64,000 bases of DNA from Verrucomicrobiaceae bacterium (GCA_019694165.1 JAIBCL010000001.1:310001-374000); one strand, 5' to 3'; positions 52,659 through 62,365 are shown, numbered from the stretch's first letter. The notes: generated by a model from the letters alone, not told the origin. Numbers and translations: made by a program.

Positions 52659-54074
52659 TCATTGCGTAACAGCTTTGAGATGCGCGGCGAGACGCTGCCT
52701 CATGCGGTTCATGCGCTCTGCCTGCGCCGGCTGTGCCGCGAGGTTGTGGAGTTCGTCGGGATCGGTGCGCAGATCGTAAAGCTGCTCGCCGCCGTCTTCG
52801 TCCCACTGAATGTAGCGGAAGGCATCCGTGCGCACGCCGTGGCCGGTGAGTTTGGTGCGTGTGGAGACCATCGTGCTAATGGCGACCTGCTTTCCCTTCG
52901 CCGTCGGATCATCGAGCATCGGCTTCAAGCTGCGGCCTTGCAGATGCTTAGGCAGCGGCAGTGCAGCGAGATCGCAGAGTGTGGGATAGATGTCCACCTG
53001 CTCGACGAGGCCATCGCGAACGCCGGGCTTCACACCCGGCGCGGCGACGATCAGCGGCACATGCGTTCCGCGCTCGAAGAGTGTCTGCTTCGCCCACAGG
53101 CCGTGCTCGCCGAGGTGATAGCCATGATCACCGGTGAGCACGACGATGGTGTTCTCGTCGAGGTGCAGCTCCTTCAGCCTCGCCAGCACGCGACCGACCT
53201 GCGAATCCACAAAGCCCGTCGCAGCCAGATACGCCTGAGTGGCCTCACGTGCCTCATCGCGCGTTGGAGCCTCGTAGCGGAAGACGTTGTTATTCGCTCG
53301 CAGCGCTGATGGCGGCATCTTCGACACATTCTCGCCACTCTCGCGATAGAAGGGTGGCAATGTGAGCTTCGCCTTGTCGATCGCATCAAAGAACGGCTTC
53401 GGCGCGACATACGGCGTGTGCGGACGGATGAAGCCGACCGCGAGGAAGAACGGCTTGTCCTTGAACTGCTCCAGCGTGCTGATCGCATCGCTCGCGATCT
53501 GGTAATCGGTGAACTCCGTGGCCGACTTTAACGACGCGGCCCACGCGCGATTGAAGCCCTCGCCTTTCGCTGTGCCGCGCGGCTTGTCATCGGGATCGTT
53601 CGCCGCCTTGGCATCCTCAAAGAGCGCCGTGTCCTTGTGCAAGGGCGCGCCTAGTTCCACGTCGAGCTTCGTCTTCGGGTCCGGCACATGGAAGACCTTG
53701 CCGATGCGGCCAGCGACGTAGCCATTGTTCTTGAAGTGCTGCGGCAGTGTCACCTCCTTCGGCAATCCACCGCGAAGGCTCGTCACCAAATCGAAGACTT
53801 TCGTCCGTTCCGGATAGCAGCCCGTGAGAAATGAGCAGCGCGATGGATTGCACAATGCAAACTGCGTGTAGGCATGGTCAAACCGCACCCCACGCGCCGC
53901 CAGCGCATCCATGTGCGGCGTGTGCACCTGCGCGTCGCCCATGCAGCCAAGCGTCGTCGTGAGATCATCGACGATGATGAACAGGACGTTGGGCTTGCGC
54001 TCGGCAGCGAACGCAGGCACAGCGGTGAACAGCGTCAGCAGCAGAGCGGCAATTACTCCTGGTGTGTTTTTCAT
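52659..54074 (-). CDS. secreted sulfatase (iduronate-2-sulfatase-like)
   Basis: 471 residues with a signal peptide (MKNTPGVIAALLLTLFTAVPAFA). Sulfatase motifs: N-terminal metal site 'PNVLFIIVDDLTTTLGCMGD', the formylglycine motif C-x-P-S-R in 'LCNPSRCSFLTGCYPERT', 'GRIGKVFH' and 'VVLTGDHGYHLGEHGLWAKQ'. The 'GYHLGEH' wording is typical of the iduronate/choline-sulfatase-like branch (S1_7-like). It hydrolyses sulfate esters, probably of algal or host glycans. The cysteine-type motif needs FGE activation; no intact FGE is in the window. Its ATG overlaps the stop of the upstream sulfatase by 4 nt. Confidence 0.9.
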   Translation of the reverse strand: MKNTPGVIAALLLTLFTAVPAFAAERKPNVLFIIVDDLTTTLGCMGDAQVHTPHMDALAARGVRFDHAYTQFALCNPSRCSFLTGCYPERTKVFDLVTSLRGGLPKEVTLPQHFKNNGYVAGRIGKVFHVPDPKTKLDVELGAPLHKDTALFEDAKAANDPDDKPRGTAKGEGFNRAWAASLKSATEFTDYQIASDAISTLEQFKDKPFFLAVGFIRPHTPYVAPKPFFDAIDKAKLTLPPFYRESGENVSKMPPSALRANNNVFRYEAPTRDEAREATQAYLAATGFVDSQVGRVLARLKELHLDENTIVVLTGDHGYHLGEHGLWAKQTLFERGTHVPLIVAAPGVKPGVRDGLVEQVDIYPTLCDLAALPLPKHLQGRSLKPMLDDPTAKGKQVAISTMVSTRTKLTGHGVRTDAFRYIQWDEDGGEQLYDLRTDPDELHNLAAQPAQAERMNRMRQRLAAHLKAVTQ

Positions 54075-55540
54075 GGCTTCGGTCGTGGCATGTTGGCAGC
54101 GGTTGCCTTGCGCCAGGATTGGAGTCGCAGTTGGAGTTCCTTCACGCGTTGCGGATTTTCAGTGGCGACGCTTTGTTTTTCACTCGGGTCGATTGCGAGA
54201 TTGAACAAATCAACGCTGCCATCCTCCAGCCACTCAATGAGCTTCCAGTCGCCGACGCGGACGCTGCTGCACGGGCCGTTGCCGTGATTGCCGTAATGCG
54301 GGTAGTGCCAGAACAACGCGTCGTGCAGTGGCTTGGTCCCGCCTTTGAGCAACGGGACAAGGCTGACGCCGTCACGGTGCAGGTCAGGCTGTGCGGGGAG
54401 GCCCGCGGCTTCAAGCAGCGTGGGGAAGATGTCGGTGTTCATGATCGGCAGGTCGCAGACGCTGCCCGGCTTGGTGACGCCGGGCCATCTAACGAACCAC
54501 GGCTCGCGCACTCCGCCCTCGTAAAGCCAGCCTTTGCAGCCGCGCAGCGGACGGTTGCTGGTGATGAAGTGGCCGCCGTTGTCGCTGGTGAAAAGAACGA
54601 CGGTGTTTTCGTCCAGGCCGAGCTCGCGGAGCTTGGCCATGAGGCGGCCGACGTTCGTATCCATCGTTTCGATCATCGCGGCGTAGGTTACGTTGACCTG
54701 CTGCTCGAGCAGCTTGGGCGGATGATCCGACCCACGTGCGACGCTGCCTTCGTCATACGTCGGGGCGGATTTCACATTCGGCAGTCCCATTCTGGCGGCC
54801 TTGGCTTGATATTTTTTGATCAGCTCCGGCTTCGCCATGGCGGGAATGTGAACGTCGTAAAACGGAAGATAGAGAAAGAAGGGCTGCTCCGGTTTGCGCT
54901 TTTCGATTAGCTTGATCGCCTCGCTGGTGAGACGGTCGCAGAGGTGCTCGCCCGGTTTGCCATCCTCAAGGCCGGGCACGCCGCGTGAGTGGTAGTTGTT
55001 CGGGTCGGGCTTCTTGTCCATGCCATAGGGCCAGAAGTAACTCGGTGGCAGGCCGCCGGCGTGTCCGGCGATGTTCACGTCGAAGCCTTGATTCTGCGGG
55101 TAGAAACCCACGTCGCCCAGATGCCACTTGCCGACATGCCATGTCGCATAACCGGCCTTCTTCAACACTTCCGCGATGGTCACCTCTTCCAGCGGCAACT
55201 CCATCTTCATCTCGGCCGGCAGAAACTTTCCCGACTTGCCGTTGCCTGGAATGTAATCGGTGATCTTCAACCGCGCCGGGTGTCGCCCCGTCATGATGGC
55301 GGCGCGCGACGGCGAGCAATACGGACTTGAGGAATACGCCTGAGTGAACCGCATGCCTTCCGCGGCGAGTTTGTCGAGGTTCGGCGACTCGTGAAACCGG
55401 CTGCCGTAACAGGAAAGGTCCGCCCAGCCGAGATCGTCGGAGAGAATGACGATGATGTTGGGTTTGGCTGATGGTGTGGCGGCAAGAGTCGCGCTGCCAA
55501 GCAAGGCAAGGCCGCAAAAGAAAGACAGGAGGCGTTTCAT
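54071..55540 (-). CDS. secreted sulfatase (arylsulfatase A-like)
   Basis: 489 residues from the ATG at 55540, which starts a clean signal peptide (MKRLLSFFCGLALLGSATLAA); the frame runs on to 55762 inside the next gene and is rejected. Motifs: 'PNIIVILSDDLGWADLSCYG', C-S-P-S-R in 'PYCSPSRAAIMTGRHPARL', 'HVGKWHLGDVGFYP' and 'VLFTSDNGGH'. Both flanking sulfatase genes overlap it by 4 nt (ATGA), so all three are translated as a coupled set. Substrate not predictable from the motifs. Confidence 0.92.
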   Translation of the reverse strand: MKRLLSFFCGLALLGSATLAATPSAKPNIIVILSDDLGWADLSCYGSRFHESPNLDKLAAEGMRFTQAYSSSPYCSPSRAAIMTGRHPARLKITDYIPGNGKSGKFLPAEMKMELPLEEVTIAEVLKKAGYATWHVGKWHLGDVGFYPQNQGFDVNIAGHAGGLPPSYFWPYGMDKKPDPNNYHSRGVPGLEDGKPGEHLCDRLTSEAIKLIEKRKPEQPFFLYLPFYDVHIPAMAKPELIKKYQAKAARMGLPNVKSAPTYDEGSVARGSDHPPKLLEQQVNVTYAAMIETMDTNVGRLMAKLRELGLDENTVVLFTSDNGGHFITSNRPLRGCKGWLYEGGVREPWFVRWPGVTKPGSVCDLPIMNTDIFPTLLEAAGLPAQPDLHRDGVSLVPLLKGGTKPLHDALFWHYPHYGNHGNGPCSSVRVGDWKLIEWLEDGSVDLFNLAIDPSEKQSVATENPQRVKELQLRLQSWRKATAANMPRPKP

Positions 55541-56919
55541 GGTTTGGCAGATTTTTGGGATGTGCTCCCGGCGAGACTCAGCTTGTCCCACGCCTGCCAC
55601 TTCGCCTGAAGCTGTCGCGTGATGATGGGACGCTTCGCGCTGAGGTCGGTGGTTTCGTTGGGATCGGTGCGCACGTTGAAGAGGCCGCTTTCGGGGCCGA
55701 CGCGCACGAATTTCAGATCGCCATGGCGGATGGCGAGGTTGTTGCCGGACATTTTGAAGCACAGCGGCTCGCGCTTCGGCAGTTCCCCTTTGCCATCCAG
55801 CCAGGGGAGCAAATTGACGCCGTCGAGCTTCTGCGTCGCCGGTGGTGTGATGTCAGCCGCCGCGAGGAGCGTGGGCAGCAGGTCGAGCGTGCAGACCGGA
55901 TCGTCGATCACGCAAGCGGCGGGCCAGCGCGACTTCCACTGCGCGAAGAACGGCATGCGGATGCCGCCCTCCCAGCACTGCGTCTTGCTGCCACGCAGCG
56001 GGGCGTTGCTGCCGCCGTTTTCGGAGCTGCCCTTGATGAGCGCCGCGCCGTTGTCGGAGACGAAAAGCACGAGCGTCTGCTCTTCCTTGCCGCTTTCACG
56101 CAGCGCGGTCATCACACGGCCCACGGCGTCGTCGAGTGCGAGCATCATGGCCATGTTCCGTTGTCGTGCAGGCGGCGTGAGATGCGTGGTCTTTTGCAAA
56201 TACGCATCCGGAACCTGCAGCGGCGTGTGCGTGGCATTGAAGGCGAGGTAGATAAAGAAGGGCGTCGCCGCTGGCTGCCGGATGATCGCCGCCGCTTCGT
56301 CCGCGAGAGCGAAAGTGAGGTAGTCCTTGAGTTCGCCCTTTTCGCGCCCGCGCATGATCGGACCCCACTCCTTGTCGTCGCCGTGGAAGTAATCGTGCAT
56401 GCCGCTGAGGAAGCCGAAGAAGCTGTCGAAGCCCCGCGCCTGCGGTTCAAAGCCCGGCCCCTCGCCCAAATGCCATTTCCCAAGTGCTGCCGTGCGATAA
56501 CCCGCATCATGTAGGTAGTCCGAAATCAAGCGATGCTCCCTGGGCAGTCCGATGCTCGAACCGTGCGGCGGATTGCCGACATACGGCAACACATGCGCGG
56601 GATAGCGCCCCGACAAGAGCGCCGCCCGCGACGGCCCGCACACCGGTGCCATCACATAGCCGCTCGTGAACCGCGTCCCACCTGCCGCAATGGCATCGAG
56701 ATTCGGCGTGGCGACATCCTTGTTCCCATAACACGAGAGATCGCCGTAGCCGATGTCATCGCCGACGATGAGGAGGATATTCGGCGGTGCGGAGAATGCC
56801 GGATGCTGAATGGCAGCCGGGCAAAACGATGCAGCCAGAACAACGAAGCGCGTGCTGCTCCGCAAGAGTGGCCGAAGCGAGGCAACGATGAGCAACGAAA
56901 GGAACCTGACGACATCCAT
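55537..56919 (-). CDS. secreted sulfatase (arylsulfatase A-like), N-terminus altered
   Basis: 460 residues if started at the ATG at 56919. The catalytic domain begins at 'PPNILLIVGDDIGYGDLSCYG', with C-x-P-S-R as 'APVCGPSRAALLSGRYPAHV' and 'GKWHLGEGPGFEP' further on. The leader is odd: hydrophobic stretches interrupted by 'RPLLRSSTR' and by 'AAIQHPAFSA', which looks like translation of a simple repeat (gccattcagcatccggcat). The frame stays open to 57147, with a second possible leader (MNAIIPCCYLLFAWLCC), so the start is uncertain. First gene of the coupled sulfatase set. Confidence 0.85.
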   Translation of the reverse strand: MDVVRFLSLLIVASLRPLLRSSTRFVVLAASFCPAAIQHPAFSAPPNILLIVGDDIGYGDLSCYGNKDVATPNLDAIAAGGTRFTSGYVMAPVCGPSRAALLSGRYPAHVLPYVGNPPHGSSIGLPREHRLISDYLHDAGYRTAALGKWHLGEGPGFEPQARGFDSFFGFLSGMHDYFHGDDKEWGPIMRGREKGELKDYLTFALADEAAAIIRQPAATPFFIYLAFNATHTPLQVPDAYLQKTTHLTPPARQRNMAMMLALDDAVGRVMTALRESGKEEQTLVLFVSDNGAALIKGSSENGGSNAPLRGSKTQCWEGGIRMPFFAQWKSRWPAACVIDDPVCTLDLLPTLLAAADITPPATQKLDGVNLLPWLDGKGELPKREPLCFKMSGNNLAIRHGDLKFVRVGPESGLFNVRTDPNETTDLSAKRPIITRQLQAKWQAWDKLSLAGSTSQKSAKP

Positions 56920-57459
56920 GACAGCGGGCCCGCCAGTCGTGACGCCTGCTCCCGCCTCTCGCTTCCCCGCCCCGGGATTTTGCGACATCCGGAACACGCC
57001 CCGGTCCTGTTTGACGTTTCCCACCCGTCCGGTGCCGGCAACGGGCACAATGAAAGGTGCCGCGGCCATCGTCAGTTCACGCAGAACACCCGTGAAGCAA
57101 CACAGCCATGCGAACAGCAGGTAACAGCACGGGATTATGGCGTTCATGGGCGCGGAGTGTGTCGGTGCAAGATCATACCGTCAACACCAGCATGACCCGC
57201 CCCCGCTGCCGACGAATGTCCGATCCTCTCGAATGCGGCAAAGACCACCCGCCATAAGGCACCTCGTTCCCGCCCGCCCACACAGCATCTGCGCAGCAGG
57301 AAAACCACGCCGCCAGCCCGGCAGGCGGGCCGCAGTTTCCATTGCTGCCTGCCACCAAGCCGGTGAAACGAAGCCACGGCACAAATCCGCGCGAACGCAG
57401 CGCGCCGTGGCGGCAGTGCGACACACAGTCGCAGCCGCCGCCGGCGTTCGTATCCTCGC
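56920..57459. other. 540-nt region upstream of the sulfatase set; no supported gene
   Basis: Contains only the possible N-terminal extension of the third sulfatase (to 57147) and several short overlapping frames rich in Arg, Pro and Cys that look like GC-rich non-coding DNA. It should hold the sulfatase promoter on the minus strand, but I find no convincing -10/-35 pair. Confidence 0.4.
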
Positions 57460-57744
57460 TTACTTTTTCTTCTTCGGCTCACTCACATGCAGCAGATCGG
57501 CGAGTTCCGCCTTGTCCAGCTTGCCATCATGGTTCGCGTCGGCGCGGCTGAAGGTCGTGTCGCTGGAGCTGCACTCGGAGCGCTCGATGGCACCATTCTT
57601 GTTCTCGTCGTGTTTCTTGAGGTAGCTGGTCACCGGATCAGCCGGCGGTCCCTTCTTGCCGCCCTTGCCTTTCGCAAAAACAGCGTGCGGTGAAAATGCC
57701 GTCATAACGATGGCGGCGGCGAACATCAGTGATGTCGTTTTCAT
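57460..57744 (-). CDS. small secreted EF-hand protein
   Basis: 94 residues from the ATG at 57744 with a signal peptide (cleavage near 'VFAKG'). Two EF-hand-type loops: residues 46-57 (D-E-N-K-N-G-A-I-E-R-S-E) and 69-80 (D-A-N-H-D-G-K-L-D-K-A-E), both with the expected acidic and Gly positions for Ca2+. A Gly/Lys-rich stretch precedes the first hand and the C-terminus is a Lys run. Such small periplasmic EF-hand proteins are common near sulfatases in PVC bacteria; sulfatases bind Ca2+, but any link is speculative. Confidence 0.85.
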   Translation of the reverse strand: MKTTSLMFAAAIVMTAFSPHAVFAKGKGGKKGPPADPVTSYLKKHDENKNGAIERSECSSSDTTFSRADANHDGKLDKAELADLLHVSEPKKKK

Positions 57745-57864
57745 GGTTCTCGTGGGTTTGAGGCCTGGAAGCCTGCTGCGGAAACGATCCGTACCGAGTT
57801 GAACTTCGGGCTTTTCCGGACGCCCCGCCCGAATCGCTTCCACAGCCTCTCTTTCAGCAACCCG

Positions 57865-59190
57865 CTACACCGCCGGATACTTCCATGGGCCGCGGTACTC
57901 GCGGCTGAGGTGACGGTTCGCCTCATCATCGCCTACGACCACTTCACGCTCGGCATCCCAACTGATGCTCCGGCCAATGCGCCACGAGATCATGCCGAGC
58001 AGCGGCATCGTGCTGGAGCGGTGAGCGGCTTCGATGTTGGCGACCGGCTGGCGTTTCTCGTCGATGGCGGCAATGAAGTCGGCCCAAAGCGCGCCGATGT
58101 TGTGGCCGTCGCCATCGGGCTCCTGGAGCTGCGAGTCCTCATGCTTGATCGGATCCTTGCCGTTCGCCGGGTAAAACGTCCAGCCATCCTTCCAGCCGAT
58201 GTGCAGCACGCCTTTGGTGCCGTAGAAGTAGCAGCCGACCTTGTGCTTCTCGTTGTTGTTGTCGGCAAATTTGCGGTGCTCCCACGTCGCCGTGAAGTTC
58301 TCAAACTCGAACACCGCAAGCTGATGATCCGGCGAGTCCGTCGTCTGCTCTTTCTCCGTCAGCACCGGCGGACCAGCGATGTCGCGACCACCCGTGCAGA
58401 AAACTTTGCGCGGCCCTTTCTCGCCGCTCCACCACAGCACCTGATCCATCCAGTGCACGCCCCAGTCGCCCATCGTGCCGTTGGCGAAGTCGAGGAAGTT
58501 CCGCCAGCCGCCCGGATGAATCTTGCTGTTGAACGGCCGCATCGGCGCGGGTCCACAATACATCTCCCAATCGAGATCTTCCGGCGGCGCGCTGTTCGGC
58601 TTTGGCTGCTCCTTGTCACCACGACTGTGTGCAAAGCAGCGCACCATGCCCACCTGCCCGACGTTGTTCGGGTCCTTCAAAAACTTCATCGCGCTCACAT
58701 GATGCGGCCCGATGCGACGATGCAAGCCGACCTGCACCACGGTGCCAGACTCCTTCGCCGCCTTCACCATCGCACGGCTTTCATTGATCGTGTGGCCGGT
58801 CGGCTTCTCCACAAACACATGCGCGCCAGCCTTGAGCGCGGCGATGCTCAGCAGCGCATGCCAGTGATCCGGCGTGGCGATGACGACGATCTCAGGCTTC
58901 TCCTTCGCCAGCATCTCGCGGAAATCACGATACGTCTTCGGCGTGTCGCCGCTCGCGCTCTTCACATCGTCGGCGGCGTTTTCGAGCACGCGCGCATCCA
59001 CATCACACATCGCCACCACTTTCACCCGCTTGGAGGCCATCGCCTCCGTCATGATGTTCATCCCCCACCAGCCGGAGCCGATGATCGCCGTGCGGAATTT
59101 CTTGTCCGTCTTTTGTCCGAGCACCGGCACCGCACCAAACGCGGCCGATGCGAGAGCGGTTTGATGGATGAACGAGCGGCGGGATGTCAT
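57865..59190 (-). CDS. Gfo/Idh/MocA-family oxidoreductase with Tat-like leader
   Basis: 441 residues from the ATG at 59190; the frame extends to 59325 but the leader 'MTSRRSFIHQTALASAAFGA' begins here and has a twin-arginine-type start (S-R-R-S-F-I). The Rossmann NAD(P) site is 'TAIIGSGWWGMNIM', followed by 'VVAMCDVD', 'VIATPDHWHA' and the 'EKPTGHTINESRAMV' motif with catalytic-type Lys. The C-terminal half has the GFO-like 'GDWGVHWMDQVLWWSG' segment common to PVC secreted members. Probable NAD(P)-dependent sugar oxidoreductase exported folded with its cofactor; substrate unknown. Confidence 0.9.
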   Translation of the reverse strand: MTSRRSFIHQTALASAAFGAVPVLGQKTDKKFRTAIIGSGWWGMNIMTEAMASKRVKVVAMCDVDARVLENAADDVKSASGDTPKTYRDFREMLAKEKPEIVVIATPDHWHALLSIAALKAGAHVFVEKPTGHTINESRAMVKAAKESGTVVQVGLHRRIGPHHVSAMKFLKDPNNVGQVGMVRCFAHSRGDKEQPKPNSAPPEDLDWEMYCGPAPMRPFNSKIHPGGWRNFLDFANGTMGDWGVHWMDQVLWWSGEKGPRKVFCTGGRDIAGPPVLTEKEQTTDSPDHQLAVFEFENFTATWEHRKFADNNNEKHKVGCYFYGTKGVLHIGWKDGWTFYPANGKDPIKHEDSQLQEPDGDGHNIGALWADFIAAIDEKRQPVANIEAAHRSSTMPLLGMISWRIGRSISWDAEREVVVGDDEANRHLSREYRGPWKYPAV

Positions 59191-59469
59191 GGGAAGGAGA
59201 AAGGTTGTTTGATTTGAGGATGAAGCGGCAGCGTCACCAGCCGAAGTGCCCGCTACCGAAGACACGTCAGCCGTCGAGTCAACGAATACGAAAAGCATTC
59301 TCCATCGCTTCGCACAGCCTGACACCCCATCACTCCATTATTCCACCAGCGGCACCGCTCCCCCTTCTCCGCCCACACTTCCCTCGGCCACACGCCGATC
59401 CACCCATCAGAACATCTTGCCAGAGGAGCCGCCAACCGCTTTGATCAACGATCGTCGCCAGAATTGGTC

Positions 59470-62361
59470 ATGTCTCCCGCCAACCAAAACCCGGAACAAC
59501 TCGCCCGCACCAACATCGACCGGATGTTGAACGACGCAGGCTGGGCTGTTCAGGACTACAAAGCCTTCGATCCCTCCGCGTCTATCGGCATCGCCCTGCG
59601 TGAGGTGCCGCTGAAGTCGGGCCGCTGTGACTACCTACTCTTGGTAAATCGAAAACCCGTCGGTGTCGTCGAGGCGAAGAAGGAAGGCACCACGCTCTCC
59701 ACCGTCGCCGATCAGTCGGCACACTACGCGGAGAATCTGCCCGACTTCCTCGCGGCGGGCCTCGGCTCCGATTCGCTGCCCTTCCGCTACGAATCCACCG
59801 GCGTGGAGACATTCTTCCGCGACGAACGCGATCCCCATCCGCGCCCACGCCGCGTGTTCTGCTTCCATCGGCCCGAGACGCTCGCTCAGTGGATGGATTC
59901 GGCCAAGACGCTCCGCACCTTGCTCGCCGAGATGGCCTTCACGCATCCGCTGAACACCCTCGGCATGAGAGACTGCCAGGTGGAGGGTATCACCGGTCTG
60001 GAGCAGTCGCTCGCCTCGGACTACCCGCGCTCGCTCATCCAGATGGCCACCGGCTCGGGCAAGACCTTCACCGCCTGCGCCTTCACCTACCGCCTCATCA
60101 AGTTCGCCAAGGCCAGGCGCGTCCTCTTCCTCGTGGATCGGGCGAATCTCGGCCGTCAGGCCAAGACCGAGTTCGATCAATACGTGCTGCCCGATGACGG
60201 TCGGAAGTTCACCGCCGTTTACAACGTCCAGCACCTCACCTCGAACAAGCTCGACGACGTCTGCCGCGTCACCATCTGCACCATCCAGCGGCTTTATTCC
60301 ATGCTGCGTGGTGAAGAGCTGCCCGAGGATGCCGACGAACTCTCCGGCTACGAGGTCAGCAGCGCCGACGACCGCCCGAAGGACGTGCCATACAATCCCG
60401 CCATCCCCATCGAGACCTTCGACTTCATCGTCACCGACGAGTGCCACCGTTCCATCTACGGCCTCTGGCGTCAGGTGCTGGAGTATTTCGATGCCCACCT
60501 CATCGGCCTCACCGCCACGCCGTCGAAGCAGACCATCGGATTCTTCAATCAGAACCTCGTCATGGAATACGGCCACGAGCGCGCCGTCGCCGATGGCGTG
60601 AATGTTGGCTACGAGGTCTATCGCATTCGCACCCGCGTCACCGAGGCGGGCGACAAGGTGGAAAAAGGCTTCTACGTGGACCGTCGGCACAAAGAGACCC
60701 GCCGCCGCCGCTGGGAGCGCCTCGATGAAGACCTCGCCTTCACCGAAAAGGAACTCGACCGCAGCATCGTCGTCCCCTCGCAGATCCGCACCGTGCTCAC
60801 CGCGTATCGCGATGCCCTCTTCACCGAGCTGTTCCCCGGTCGCGCCTTGGTGCCCAAGACGCTCATCTTCGCCAAGGACGACAGCCACGCCGAGGACATC
60901 GTCCAGCTCGTCTGGGAGGTCTTTGGCAAAGGCACCGACTTCTGCAAAAAGATCACCTATCAGGCCAAGCATCCCACCACCGGCAAACCGGCCAGGAGCG
61001 AGGACCTCATCGCCGAGTTCCGCACCTCCCCGCAGCTTCGCATCGCCGTCACCGTGGACATGATCGCCACCGGCACCGACATCAAGCCCCTGGAGTGCCT
61101 GCTCTTCCTCCGCGATGTCCGCAGCCGAGTTTACTTCGAGCAGATGAAAGGCCGCGGCACCCGCGTGCTCACCCCCACCGATCTGCAATCCGTCTCCGGG
61201 GCTGAGGCCAAGGCAAAGACCCACTTCATCATCGTCGATGCCGTCGGCGTCTGCGAGAGCGACAAGACCGAGTCCCGCCCGCTGGAGCGCAAGCCCACCG
61301 TCGCGTTTGAAAAACTCCTCCTCGGCATCGCCCTCGGGAAGCGGGACGAAGACAGCCTCACCTCCCTCGCCGGACGCCTCGCCCGGCTCGACCGCGAACT
61401 CACCCCCGCCCAGCAAAAAGAAGTCACCAGCACCAGCGGCGGTCACACGCTCAGCCAGATGTCCGCCGCGTTGTTGCGGGCCTTTGATCCCGATGCCGTC
61501 GCCGAGCACGCCACCGGCATCAAAGGAGCCGAACCGCAGGAACTCAGCGAAGAAGCCTTCACCCAGGCTCAGACGGCCCTCATCACCACCGCCTGCGCCC
61601 CGTTCGACAAGCCCGCCCTGCGCGACCTGCTCGCCAAGGTGAAGCAGGAGAGCGAGCAAACCATCGCCACCTCCGTCATTGATGAAGTGATTGAGCAGGG
61701 CTTCAGCGGAGCCGCCAAAGACAAGGCCGCCGCCCTCGCGAAATCCTTCCGCGACTACATCGAGCAGCATCAGGCGGAAATCACCGCGCTGCAGATTCTC
61801 TACAGCCGTCCCTACGCCCAGCGCCTCACCGAGAAAATGCTCAAGGAACTCGAAAAGAAGCTCCGCGAGCAGCACGCCGCCTGGACCGAGGACAACCTCT
61901 GGAACGCCTTCGCCGCCACCGCCCCGGACAAAGTCAAAGGCCGCACCCAGGCCGGACGCTTCGCCGATCTCGTCTCCCTCGTCCGCTTCGCCCTGGAGCA
62001 GCAGCCGGTGCTCAAACCCTTCGCCGAGTCCGTGAACGAGCGCTTCGAGCAATGGCTTGAACGTAGAAGCGGCGTCCCGCCTCTTAATCCTCCGAATCAA
62101 GAACAAGCTGCCTCTTCATCGAAGGCCACCATTCCCGCGAACGACCCCAAGCGGCAGGATGCCGCTTCTACTTTCAATCCCGACCAACTCGCGTGGTTAA
62201 AACTCATCCGCGACCACATCGCCACCAGCCTCAGCATCGAGCTGGATGACCTCGACTACACGCCCTTTAATCAGGAAGGCGGCCTCGGGAAGGCCCATCA
62301 ACTCTTCGGCGACCAGTTGCCGAAGCTGCTGGAAGAACTTAACGAGGCACTCGCCGCCTAG
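59470..62361 (+). CDS. hsdR: type I restriction enzyme R subunit (EcoEI-like) with in-frame repeat
   Basis: 963 residues from the ATG at 59470. The N-terminal nuclease domain has the PD-(D/E)xK-type set in 'GRCDYLLLVNRKPVGVVEAKKEG'. The SF2 translocase has motif I 'MATGSGKTFTA', motif II 'DECHRS', motif III 'GLTATPSKQT' and motif VI region 'FEQMKGRGTR'. The C-terminal region matches EcoEI-type HsdR ('LKELEKKLREQHAAWTEDNLW'). HsdR drives ATP-dependent translocation and cleavage in an R2M2S1 complex. An inverted repeat inserts about 37 codons (62063-62171) just before the last 60 residues. hsdM is not in the window. Confidence 0.92.
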   Translation: MSPANQNPEQLARTNIDRMLNDAGWAVQDYKAFDPSASIGIALREVPLKSGRCDYLLLVNRKPVGVVEAKKEGTTLSTVADQSAHYAENLPDFLAAGLGSDSLPFRYESTGVETFFRDERDPHPRPRRVFCFHRPETLAQWMDSAKTLRTLLAEMAFTHPLNTLGMRDCQVEGITGLEQSLASDYPRSLIQMATGSGKTFTACAFTYRLIKFAKARRVLFLVDRANLGRQAKTEFDQYVLPDDGRKFTAVYNVQHLTSNKLDDVCRVTICTIQRLYSMLRGEELPEDADELSGYEVSSADDRPKDVPYNPAIPIETFDFIVTDECHRSIYGLWRQVLEYFDAHLIGLTATPSKQTIGFFNQNLVMEYGHERAVADGVNVGYEVYRIRTRVTEAGDKVEKGFYVDRRHKETRRRRWERLDEDLAFTEKELDRSIVVPSQIRTVLTAYRDALFTELFPGRALVPKTLIFAKDDSHAEDIVQLVWEVFGKGTDFCKKITYQAKHPTTGKPARSEDLIAEFRTSPQLRIAVTVDMIATGTDIKPLECLLFLRDVRSRVYFEQMKGRGTRVLTPTDLQSVSGAEAKAKTHFIIVDAVGVCESDKTESRPLERKPTVAFEKLLLGIALGKRDEDSLTSLAGRLARLDRELTPAQQKEVTSTSGGHTLSQMSAALLRAFDPDAVAEHATGIKGAEPQELSEEAFTQAQTALITTACAPFDKPALRDLLAKVKQESEQTIATSVIDEVIEQGFSGAAKDKAAALAKSFRDYIEQHQAEITALQILYSRPYAQRLTEKMLKELEKKLREQHAAWTEDNLWNAFAATAPDKVKGRTQAGRFADLVSLVRFALEQQPVLKPFAESVNERFEQWLERRSGVPPLNPPNQEQAASSSKATIPANDPKRQDAASTFNPDQLAWLKLIRDHIATSLSIELDDLDYTPFNQEGGLGKAHQLFGDQLPKLLEELNEALAA
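62063..62171. repeat. palindromic repeat inserted in frame near the 3' end of hsdR
   Basis: Left arm 62063-62085 (gtagaagcggcgtcccgcc...) and right arm 62149-62171 (...ggatgccgcttctac) are reverse complements with 3 mismatches in 23 nt, separated by 63 nt. The translated insert starts 'RRSGVPPLNPPNQEQ' and ends 'KRQDAASTF'. It lies between two parts of HsdR that otherwise look continuous and leaves the frame open. Confidence 0.85.
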
Positions 62362-62365
62362 AGCC

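Noticed and set aside
57799-59217. Plus-strand open frame of 472 codons opposite the Gfo/Idh/MocA gene
   Set aside because: Shadow of a gene with clear Rossmann motifs and Tat-like leader.
59635-62106. Minus-strand open frame of 823 codons opposite hsdR
   Set aside because: It is the antisense shadow of a well-supported hsdR; its Gly/Leu/Glu-rich sequence has no recognisable motif, and long antisense frames are expected in this GC-rich codon usage.
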